Assembly (NCBI RefSeq): GCF_039544105.1
Contig: NZ_BAABLA010000007.1
Length of the DNA: 64,000 nt
Source: Haloechinothrix_A salitolerans
GTDB taxonomy: Bacteria > Actinomycetota > Actinomycetes > Mycobacteriales > Pseudonocardiaceae
Reading direction: 5' to 3' (one strand)
Shown here piece by piece: positions 41,610-48,873 of this stretch. Every line of letters starts with the position of its first letter. Position 1 is the stretch's first letter. The notes beneath the pieces were generated by a model. That model made no database searches, was not told the DNA's origin, and was given only the letters and a program-made list of their open reading frames with translations. The position numbers were made by a program, and so were the translations under genes.

Positions 41610-41662
41610 GCGGCGAAAGACGCCTTCACTGCATCCAGCGCAGGGAAAGCGTCTTTCACCGC
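41610..41662. repeat. Inverted pair of the 23-bp repeat, right edge of the LPXTG island
   Basis: Direct copy at 41610-41632 (core GCGGCGAAAGACGCCTTCAC) and an inverted copy at 41640-41662, together able to form a hairpin with about 20 of 23 positions paired around a 7-base loop. It lies between the convergent hypothetical gene and the cobA-hemD stop, so it may also terminate transcription. The direct copy matches 38354-38376 at 21 of 23 positions. Confidence 0.7.
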
Positions 41663-41683
41663 ATCGGCGTCAGAACAGCGCCG

Positions 41684-43228
41684 TCAGGAGGACGTCGAGG
41701 AGCGGCGCTGGCGCTTGGCCTTGCGGGGCGGCGGCAGCGCACCCTCGGCGCGCAGCTTCGCCGCGTGCGCGGCCAGCTCGTCCACCAGCACGGTGACCAA
41801 CGGTTTCGAGGCGTGGACGTCGACACGCAGGCCGAACTCCGTCGCCGTCTCCGCCGTCTTCGGGCCAATGCAGGCCACCAGCGTGCGGGCGTGCGGCTTA
41901 CCCGCGATGCCGACGAGGTTCCGCACGGTCGACGCCGAGGTGAAGCACACCGCGTCGAAGCCACCTGTCTTGATCATCTCGCGGGTCTCGGCGGGCGGCG
42001 GCGACGCGCGCACGGTGCGGTACGCGGTGACGTCGTCGACCTCCCAGCCGCGCTCGGCTAGTCCGGCGGACAGCGTCTCGGTGGCGATGTCGGCGCGCGG
42101 CAACAGCACACGGTTCACCGGGTCGAGGATGTCGTCGAACGGCGCGAACTCCGCGAGCAGGCCCTCGCTGGACTGCTCGCCCTCCGGCACCAGCTCGGGC
42201 TCGATGCCGAAGCCGCGCACCTTCGCGGCGGTCGCCTCACCAACGCAGGCGATCTTGACGCCGGAGAACGCGCGGGCGTCGAGACCGAACTCGGTGAACT
42301 TCTCCCACACCGCGCGGACGGCGTTGGCCGACGTGAACACGACCCACTGGTAACGGCCATCGACAAGGCCCTTCACCGAGCGCTCCATCTGCGCGGGGCT
42401 GCGCGGGGGCTCGACCGAGATGGTCGGCACCTCGTGCGACGTCGCGCCGTGGCTCTCCAGCCGCTCCGCCATCGCGCCAGCCTGCTCCTTGGTGCGTGGC
42501 ACGAGCACCTTCCAGCCGTACAGCGCGCGCGACTCCCACCAGGACAGCTTCGCGCGGTCCCCTACCTCGTCGCCGATGGTGATGACCAGCGGGCCAACGG
42601 CCTCGCCGACGTCCGCGGCCATGGTCGACAGCGTCGTGTCGATGGTGCGCTGGGTGTTGATGGTGCCGTTGCTGGTGACCGCGACCGGGGTATCCGGCTT
42701 GCGGCCATGCTCGATCAGCTGCGACGCGGCCTCGGCGAGGTGTGCCGACGTACCGCTTAGCACAAGCGGGCCGGGCGTGCCCGCGAGACCGGCCCAGTCG
42801 ACGTCGGCGTTCAGGTCGACCTCGGTGTGCTCGCCGCCGAGCGCGATCCCGGCGTACGCGGGCACGGCGACGCCGGGCGACACGGCGGGCACGATGTCGA
42901 ACACGGCGGACGTCTTGGCGACCTCGTTGGCCTCCGCGACGACGGCCGGGCGGGTGAGCGGGTCGCCCGAGATCAGCCGCAGCACGAGCCGACCGGACTC
43001 GGCGGCGTCGGCAAGGTCCTTGGCGACCTCGCTCGACTCACCGACGGCCGGGCGCACCTCTGCCTCGTCACCCGCGAGCGCGAGCACGGTGGACGGCACA
43101 TCGGGATCGGTCACAATGAGGTCGGCCTTGCCGAGCAGCTCGGTCGCCCGCGCCGTGATCAGGCCGACGTCGCCTGGGCCGGAACCGACGAAGACGACTC
43201 GCCCGGTTGAAGTCCGTGCGGGGGTCAT
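41684..43228 (-). CDS. Uroporphyrinogen-III C-methyltransferase / uroporphyrinogen-III synthase fusion
   Basis: 514 aa bifunctional protein (CobA-HemD type). Residues 1-250 resemble SAM uroporphyrinogen methyltransferase (VVFVGSGPGDVGLITARATE; VLRLISGDPLTRPAV), though several substrate motifs are degenerate, such as PAVSPGVAVPAYAGIALGG. Residues 255-495 are HemD uroporphyrinogen-III synthase (WVVFTSANAVRAVWEKFTEF; ACVGEATAAKVRGFG; VCFTSASTVRN). The basic tail is RKAKRQRRSSTSS. It closes the tetrapyrrole ring and may branch to siroheme or B12. Equivalent to Rv0511. Confidence 0.9.
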   Translation of the reverse strand: MTPARTSTGRVVFVGSGPGDVGLITARATELLGKADLIVTDPDVPSTVLALAGDEAEVRPAVGESSEVAKDLADAAESGRLVLRLISGDPLTRPAVVAEANEVAKTSAVFDIVPAVSPGVAVPAYAGIALGGEHTEVDLNADVDWAGLAGTPGPLVLSGTSAHLAEAASQLIEHGRKPDTPVAVTSNGTINTQRTIDTTLSTMAADVGEAVGPLVITIGDEVGDRAKLSWWESRALYGWKVLVPRTKEQAGAMAERLESHGATSHEVPTISVEPPRSPAQMERSVKGLVDGRYQWVVFTSANAVRAVWEKFTEFGLDARAFSGVKIACVGEATAAKVRGFGIEPELVPEGEQSSEGLLAEFAPFDDILDPVNRVLLPRADIATETLSAGLAERGWEVDDVTAYRTVRASPPPAETREMIKTGGFDAVCFTSASTVRNLVGIAGKPHARTLVACIGPKTAETATEFGLRVDVHASKPLVTVLVDELAAHAAKLRAEGALPPPRKAKRQRRSSTSS

Positions 43229-43411
43229 GTTCTGCGTTCTCCTCTATCGTTCTCGCGGGTTTTCGCTTTGGGGATTGTGTCGCACCGCGACGGCTCGTCG
43301 GCCGCGTTGCTTTACAAGTTGTCGTGCATGGCGACCCCGCCTCGCCAGTGACGACAGCGGCGGACGCCGCGATCGCCGCTCACGAGGCGATGGCCACCTG
43401 GCCCAGCGGGG

Positions 43412-44377
43412 TCAGGCCCCTGGACCGGAGGGGGCGGACGCGCCGAGGTCAAGTAACTCGACCGCCAGCTCGCGGCCAAGCGACTCCGCATCGGCCAGCT
43501 CGCCGGTGGCCGACGCCCGCAGCAGGTCGACCGCGCCGGATTCGGTCTCCGTCGCGGCGACGCCGCGCAGTGACAGCCGCTCGACGACGGACCCGTCATC
43601 GGCAAGGTCCTCGACGACATCGGCCAACGCGCCGACCGGCGCGCTGCAGCCCGCCTCGAGCCGAGCGAGCACCGCCCGCTCCGCCGTCACGGCAGCCCTG
43701 GTCGCCTTGTTGTCCACAGTGGACGCGATCAGGTGCTCGACGTCGACGTCGTCCGCGCGGCATTCCACCGCGAGCGCACCCTGCGCCGGGGCGGGCAGCA
43801 TCTGGATCGGGTCGATCGTCTCGGTGATCTCGTCCAGCCTGCCGACACGAGCCAGCCCGGCGCGGGCCAGCACGACGCCGTCCAGTTCGCCGTCTGCCAC
43901 CTTGCGCATCCTGGTATCGATATTGCCCCTGATGCCGGTGACCTCGAGACCGAGGCCCAGCGCCCTGAGCTGCGCCGCCCTGCGCGGCGATCCTGTGCCG
44001 ATGACCGAACCGGGCGGCAGCTCGCCGAGCGAGAGGCCGTCGCGGGCGATCAGCGCGTCGCGCGGATCCTCGCGCTCCGGCACGCCCGCGATGACGAGCC
44101 CGGGTTCCGGTGTCGTCGGCAGGTCTTTGTACGAGTGCACGGCGACGTCGATCTCACCTGACGTGAGAGCTTCCCGCAGCGCCGACGTGAACACGCCGAC
44201 GCCGATCTCGGTGATCGGCGCGCTGGACCGGTCACCAGGAGTCGAGATCGTCACGATCTCCACGCGCTGCCCGCTGCGCTCGATGCGCTCGGCGATGGTC
44301 GACGTCTGCGCGAGCGCGAGCCCGCTGCCTCGGGTACCGATCCTGATCGTCTTGGTCACCGTGGGAACAGCCCTCAC
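43412..44377 (-). CDS. hemC: Porphobilinogen deaminase (hydroxymethylbilane synthase, HemC)
   Basis: Assembles four porphobilinogens into hydroxymethylbilane, 321 aa. The dipyrromethane cofactor is attached to C244 in LEAGCSAPVGALADV; other signatures are HSYKDLPTTPEPGLVIAGVP and GTGSPRRAAQLRAL. GTG start overlapping the hemA stop by 4 bases (GTGA). The 183 bases between its stop and cobA-hemD hold no gene that I can support. Confidence 0.95.
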   Translation of the reverse strand: MRAVPTVTKTIRIGTRGSGLALAQTSTIAERIERSGQRVEIVTISTPGDRSSAPITEIGVGVFTSALREALTSGEIDVAVHSYKDLPTTPEPGLVIAGVPEREDPRDALIARDGLSLGELPPGSVIGTGSPRRAAQLRALGLGLEVTGIRGNIDTRMRKVADGELDGVVLARAGLARVGRLDEITETIDPIQMLPAPAQGALAVECRADDVDVEHLIASTVDNKATRAAVTAERAVLARLEAGCSAPVGALADVVEDLADDGSVVERLSLRGVAATETESGAVDLLRASATGELADAESLGRELAVELLDLGASAPSGPGA

Positions 44378-45711
44378 TGGGTTTCACCGTCCGTGTCGAT
44401 CTGGTCGTGCTTCGGGGTGTGCGCAGCGGGTTTCGACACCGCGACCGGCGCTGCCGGGTCGAGCCCGAACAGCTCGCGCAGCGCATCGGCATAGTCGGTG
44501 GACTCCGGACTAGCCGCGAGCTGCTTCACCCGCACGGTCGGGGTGTGCAGCAGCTTGTCGACGACGCGGCGCACGGTCTTGCCGACCTCGTCGCGCACAT
44601 CACTGTCGAGCTCCGGCATCCGCCGGTGCAGCCGCAGCAGCTCGGCGTCGACCACCTCGGCCGCTTGCTTGCGCAGCGCGGCGACGGTAGGCGTCACCTC
44701 GGCACTGCGCTGACCAGCCAGGTACTCCCGCACCTCATCGAGCACGATGCCAGACGCACGCGCGGTCTGTTTGGCGGTGTCCGACGTCGTGCTCGTGTCC
44801 ATCCTGCGGCGCACCGATTCCAGGTCCACGATCCGCACGTCATCGACGTCTCCGATGGCCGGTGCGACGTCGCGCGGTAGCCCGAGGTCGCAGACGACGA
44901 GCGGACGGCCCTGCCTCGGCAGCACGTGCTCCGTGGTGACCACGACGTCCTGCGCGCCGGTGCACGCCACCGCGAGGTCGGCGTCCGCGAGCGCGGTGGC
45001 CAGGTCGGCCATCGGCACTGCCTGCGCGTCCCCACCCGTCTCGGTGATGTTCGCGGCGAGCCGTTCGGCGTTCTCCAGCGTGCGGTTGGCGACGACGATC
45101 CGGCCGACATCCGCCTTACGCAGCTGCGACGCCGCCAGCGCGCCCATAGAGCCAGCGCCGACGATCACCGCGGTGCGGCCATCGATGTCACCCGCGTCGG
45201 CGAGCGCTTCGGAGACGACAGACGCGCCGAGCGAGCCGAGGCCGGTCTCGGTGTGCACGCGCTTGCCGACGCGCAGAGTGGTCTGCACCAGCCCGTGCAG
45301 CGCGCTGCCGACCGTGCCCGCGTCGCGCGCGTCGGCGTACGCGGCGCGCACCTGGCCGAGGATCTGCGTCTCGCCGAGCACCATCGAGTCGAGCCCGGAT
45401 GCCACCGAGAAAATGTGCTCCACCGCCGCGGCGGCGTAGTGCACGTAGAGGTTTTCGTAGAGCGCGGTCGGCTCGACGCCCGCCTTGTCCGCGAGCACCG
45501 TGGACACCGACGTCAGACCGCCATGGAAGGCCTCGACGATCGCGTAGACCTCGACGCGGTTGCACGTCGACAGCAGCATGACCTCGGTGATGTCGGGCGA
45601 CTGCTGCAACTCGTGGAGGACCTTCGGCAGGTCAGCCTGGGTGACCGCGACCTGCTCAAGGGTGTCGAGGTCCGCGGTGCGGTGCGAGAGCCCCACGGCG
45701 AGCACGTTCAT
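44374..45711 (-). CDS. hemA: Glutamyl-tRNA reductase (HemA)
   Basis: First committed step of C5 heme synthesis: reduces glutamyl-tRNA to glutamate-1-semialdehyde with NADPH. 445 aa. Catalytic C50 lies in LLSTCNRVEVYAIV; VGLSHRTADLDTLEQ and VLGETQILGQVRAAY are conserved, and the NADPH fold is TAVIVGAGSMGALAASQLRK. The ATG directly follows the rex stop, and GAGG lies 8 bases upstream. Cotranscription with rex implies control by NADH/NAD+. Confidence 0.96.
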   Translation of the reverse strand: MNVLAVGLSHRTADLDTLEQVAVTQADLPKVLHELQQSPDITEVMLLSTCNRVEVYAIVEAFHGGLTSVSTVLADKAGVEPTALYENLYVHYAAAAVEHIFSVASGLDSMVLGETQILGQVRAAYADARDAGTVGSALHGLVQTTLRVGKRVHTETGLGSLGASVVSEALADAGDIDGRTAVIVGAGSMGALAASQLRKADVGRIVVANRTLENAERLAANITETGGDAQAVPMADLATALADADLAVACTGAQDVVVTTEHVLPRQGRPLVVCDLGLPRDVAPAIGDVDDVRIVDLESVRRRMDTSTTSDTAKQTARASGIVLDEVREYLAGQRSAEVTPTVAALRKQAAEVVDAELLRLHRRMPELDSDVRDEVGKTVRRVVDKLLHTPTVRVKQLAASPESTDYADALRELFGLDPAAPVAVSKPAAHTPKHDQIDTDGETQ

Positions 45712-46527
45712 TCAGACCACCTCACCATTCGAGGATGCGCGCGCCGCCGCCGTCCGTCGACTCACACGCTGCTCCGCATTGCGGGCGACGTGGAACGACA
45801 GGATCTGCAGCTCGATCGCGAGGTCAACCTTGCGGACCTCGACGTGCTCCGGGACTTGGAGAACGACCGGCGCGAAATTCAGCACGCAGTGCACGCCACC
45901 CTCGACGAGACGGTCGCACACCGCCTGCGCCGCGGTCGGTGGCGTCGCGATCACGCCGATGGCGATCTTGCGCTTGGCACAGATGTCGGGGATGTCGTCG
46001 ATGTGGTTGACCGGGAGGCCGCCAACCGGGATGCCGATCAGGTCGGGATCGACGTCGAACAGCGCCTCGACCGGGAAGCCCCTACCAGGGAAGCCGCCAT
46101 AGTTCGCGAGCGCGTGGCCGAGGTTACCGATGCCGACGACCGCGACCTTCTGCTGCCGCGTCAGCCCAAGCACACGCTCGATCTCGCTGGTGAGGACATC
46201 GACCTCGTAGCCGACGCCGCGCGTGCCGTAGGTGCCGATGTAGGAGAGGTCCTTGCGTAGCTTCGCCGAGTTGACGCCCGCGGCGGTGGCCAGTTCCTCA
46301 CTGGAGACGGTGACCGCGCCTTGCTCAGCCATGCCGGACAGCACACGCAGGTAGACGGCGAGCCGCGCGACTGCGGCCTCGGGGATCGCCCGCACCTTGT
46401 CGGCCGGCATGGGCGCGCCGCGCCCGTTCGCCCGCCCGTTGACTGCCGGAGGTCCCTGGTCCCTCACGGCGGGCAGCTCGGTGGTCGGCGCTGAGTCGTC
46501 GCCGCCATCACGCTGTACCCGTGCCAC
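45712..46527 (-). CDS. rex: Redox-sensing transcriptional repressor Rex
   Basis: 271-aa NADH-responsive repressor. The N-terminal winged helix includes LATAAGVNSAKLRKDLSYIG, followed by a Rossmann domain with AVVGIGNLGHALANYGGFPG and a C-terminal swapped helix (VDLAIELQILSFHVARNAEQ). The first 40 residues are disordered and may be trimmed if translation starts at a later codon; GTG 46527 has AAGGAG about 10 bases upstream. It heads rex-hemA-hemC, as in Streptomyces, and has an operator-like site 125 bases upstream. Confidence 0.95.
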   Translation of the reverse strand: MARVQRDGGDDSAPTTELPAVRDQGPPAVNGRANGRGAPMPADKVRAIPEAAVARLAVYLRVLSGMAEQGAVTVSSEELATAAGVNSAKLRKDLSYIGTYGTRGVGYEVDVLTSEIERVLGLTRQQKVAVVGIGNLGHALANYGGFPGRGFPVEALFDVDPDLIGIPVGGLPVNHIDDIPDICAKRKIAIGVIATPPTAAQAVCDRLVEGGVHCVLNFAPVVLQVPEHVEVRKVDLAIELQILSFHVARNAEQRVSRRTAAARASSNGEVV

Positions 46528-46652
46528 CTACTCTGCTCTCCTTGCTGACCGATTTGTCCGCGCACGCGACGATGGCTCAACCCCTGCGATAGATACAAAA
46601 ATGCGGAGGAAGCGCCGCGTACGGCACAAGGTTAGACGTCTACGGTAGCCGC

Positions 46653-46670
46653 TTGTGAATGCGTGCACAA
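46653..46670. promoter_or_regulatory. Rex operator-like site upstream of rex
   Basis: TTGTGAATGCGTGCACAA matches TTGTGAA-N4-TTCACAA with one mismatch (TGCACAA in the right arm). It sits 126 bases before the rex GTG, with TCTAACCT-like sequence (minus strand) between, so autoregulation of rex-hemA-hemC is likely. The site is seen; its use is inferred from Streptomyces. Confidence 0.7.
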
Positions 46671-46748
46671 AATCCGTGGTCATGCCGGGTGAGCAGGCCC
46701 ACGTCGTGGTGGCCTGCGTCCGGGTCACGGCGCCGCCACCCGCGCCGC

Positions 46749-48416
46749 CTACCGCGCCGTGAACGTCACGCTGTGCCACCCCGTCGCGCCGTCCGGCGCT
46801 ACCGGCGTCTCCACCTCGGGTTGTGTCGCTCCGGTGCGGTCCGTGGCCCGGCACGTCACCGTGTTCTCGCCACGCGACATTCGCACCGTCGCGCGCCACA
46901 TGCGCCAGGTATCGACGCTGACCTCGGTGGACAGCTCGGCCCGCTGCCACGGCCCATCGTCAACGCGAACCTCGACGGCGTCAATACCCACGTGCGGTGC
47001 CCACGCCGTGCCAGCGACGACGACGTCGCCCGCCGTGATGTCGCCGAGCGGGCCGTCGATGCGGGACTGCGTCTTGACCGGCGCCTCCCGTGCCCAACCG
47101 CGTGGCTGCCAGTAGCCCTGCTTGGCGTCCCACGTCGTCAGTTCGAGGTCGACCAGCCACTTGGTCGCGGAGACGAAGCCGTACAGGCCCGGCACGACCA
47201 TTCGCACCGGGAAACCATGGGAGACCGGCAGCGGCTCACCGTTCATGCCGAGCGCCAGCATCGCGCGCCGATCCGGCTCCATGACGACGTCGACGGGCGT
47301 GCCAGCGGTGAAGCCGTCGTGGCTGGTGGAGTACAGCTGCTCGGCTCCGGGTTTCACGCCTGCCTCCTGGAGGAGGTCGCGGAGGTCGACGCCGATGAAG
47401 TTGGCGGTGGAGATGAGCCTGCCGCCGACCGGGTTGGACACGCACGCGAGCGTGAGAGTGCGCTCGACCAGCGGGCGTTGTCGCAGCTCGTCGTAGGTGA
47501 GGGTGAGCGGGCGGTCGACCATGCCGTGGATACGCAACGTCCAGTCATCGACCGGAACACGCGGGACGACCAGCGCGGTGTGGATGGTGTAGAAGTCGCG
47601 GTTCGGCGTGATGAGGGTGGGGGTGCCGTTGGCCGCGAAGTCCGCGCCTTTGGGGATGGGCGGGGCTGTCGTTTTGGGCTGGAACGGCGCGATGTCCGCG
47701 CGAGACGCCTGGACGTCCGGCCCGGCGAACGCCTGCCCGGTCAGCCCGGCGACGCCCGCCCCCGCCGCGACGCCGAGGGAGGAGCCGATGAAACGGCGTC
47801 GGGAGGCGTCGGTAAGGCGGGCGTCGGCTCCGGTGCGGACGGTCCGCACGTCATCAGCGCCGCCCGCGTTACCTGAGCTATCCACGTACGTCTCCCGCGC
47901 CAGCCTGTGCAGCCACGGGAACACGACGATGCCGACCAGGAGGCCGACGATCGGCGCGGCGACGGCGAGTTGCCCCAGCTCGGTGCGGGTCACGACGGCG
48001 GCGATCCCGACCGCGCCCAGCGCGGCGATGAGGCCCACGCCCGGCGCGGCCTTTCGCCGGGACGCGGCTCCCGTTGCCACCCCGAGCAGCACGAGCGCCA
48101 GACCGATGCCGAGCAGCAGTACGAGCTTGTTCTTGGTGCCGAAGACGTCCTTGCCGAACTCCACCAGCCACGACGGCGCGAGGTCGATGACGCTGTTGCC
48201 GACGGCGACAAGCGGCGACGCACCCGGCCCGACGACGGCCGCGACGAGGTGCCCAGCCGTGAGGGCGGCGAACAGCGCGAGCACGACAACGAGCACGGCC
48301 GTGCCAAGCGGAAGACGGGCTCCGTCCGGCGCGGTGCTCGCGTCGGCGTCCGCGCGGCGAGCGCCGTCGTCTGGTCCGGCGCTCGCGCGGCCTGGCTGCT
48401 CAGGCGGGGTGTCCAT
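46749..48416 (-). CDS. Membrane-bound molybdopterin oxidoreductase (sulfite oxidase family) with internal Tat motif
   Basis: 555 aa. Four N-terminal helices (about residues 37-62, 98-117, 124-143, 148-167), then a cytoplasmic stretch with twin-arginine motif SRRRFIGSSLG (205-215) starting a fifth helix, then an extracytoplasmic sulfite-oxidase-type Moco domain (Mo ligand C325 in TLACVSNPVGGR) and a C-terminal Ig-like Mo-co dimerisation domain. The layout implies Sec insertion of helices 1-4 and Tat export of the folded cofactor domain. The substrate is not known. No clear ribosome-binding site before ATG 48416. Confidence 0.85.
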   Translation of the reverse strand: MDTPPEQPGRASAGPDDGARRADADASTAPDGARLPLGTAVLVVVLALFAALTAGHLVAAVVGPGASPLVAVGNSVIDLAPSWLVEFGKDVFGTKNKLVLLLGIGLALVLLGVATGAASRRKAAPGVGLIAALGAVGIAAVVTRTELGQLAVAAPIVGLLVGIVVFPWLHRLARETYVDSSGNAGGADDVRTVRTGADARLTDASRRRFIGSSLGVAAGAGVAGLTGQAFAGPDVQASRADIAPFQPKTTAPPIPKGADFAANGTPTLITPNRDFYTIHTALVVPRVPVDDWTLRIHGMVDRPLTLTYDELRQRPLVERTLTLACVSNPVGGRLISTANFIGVDLRDLLQEAGVKPGAEQLYSTSHDGFTAGTPVDVVMEPDRRAMLALGMNGEPLPVSHGFPVRMVVPGLYGFVSATKWLVDLELTTWDAKQGYWQPRGWAREAPVKTQSRIDGPLGDITAGDVVVAGTAWAPHVGIDAVEVRVDDGPWQRAELSTEVSVDTWRMWRATVRMSRGENTVTCRATDRTGATQPEVETPVAPDGATGWHSVTFTAR

Positions 48417-48473
48417 GCCCCCATCATCGTCGTCCTGCCGACGTCTGAACGACGTTCGGCGGTTACGAGTGCC

Positions 48474-48710
48474 TTACGTCGTCAGCGCCTGGCGGAAGCG
48501 GCCCTCCTCGACGCGCCAGTAGCCGTGCTCCTTGCCGTCGATGAGGATGACGGGCACCAGGTCGCCGTACTCGGCGCGCAGCTCGGGGTCCGTGTCGACG
48601 TCGGTCAGCGACCACGGCACGCCCAGCTCGCCGCAGATCCGCTCGACCTCCCGCTCCGCCGTCACACACAACGAGCAGCCCTGCCTCGTCATCACGGTCA
48701 CCTCGTGCAT
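48474..48710 (-). CDS. Glutaredoxin family protein
   Basis: 78 aa thioredoxin-fold protein. The redox motif is C12-S-L-C15 in VMTRQGCSLCVTAEREVERI; the cis-proline region is DLVPVILIDGKEHGYWRVEE. Short, without the glutathione-binding loop of classical glutaredoxins, as expected where mycothiol replaces glutathione. Homologous in position and size to Rv0508 next to hemA. Confidence 0.85.
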   Translation of the reverse strand: MHEVTVMTRQGCSLCVTAEREVERICGELGVPWSLTDVDTDPELRAEYGDLVPVILIDGKEHGYWRVEEGRFRQALTT

Positions 48711-48724
48711 GCGCCCATCATGCC

Positions 48725-48850
48725 GGAGCGAGGAACACAGCGTTCGGAGCGAGGGACACGGCGGCGGGAGTGCATGACACGGCGGCGGGAGTGCATGACA
48801 CGGTGTCCAGAACGTCGGACACAGCGTTCTGAACGTCGGACACAGCGCGA
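48725..48850. repeat. Tandem array, six contiguous 21-bp units
   Basis: Six units of exactly 21 bases start at 48725, 48746, 48767, 48788, 48809 and 48830. Units 1 and 2 begin GGAGCGAGG, units 3 and 4 GGAGTGCATGACACGG, and units 5 and 6 GAACGTCGGACACAGCG after one base. All share a central GACAC or AACAC followed by (A/G)G. There are no spacers. It fills the gap between the glutaredoxin gene start and the acyl-CoA ligase stop, so it lies upstream of the former and downstream of the latter. Confidence 0.85.
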
Positions 48851-48873
48851 GCCAGGCGCGGCAGCTGTAGTCC

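Noticed and set aside
43229..43411. Small gene between hemC and the cobA-hemD fusion
   Set aside because: Only short frames without ribosome-binding sites; I see nothing definite in these 183 bases.
48725..48850. CRISPR array
   Set aside because: Units are contiguous 21-mers without spacers, and no cas gene is in the window.
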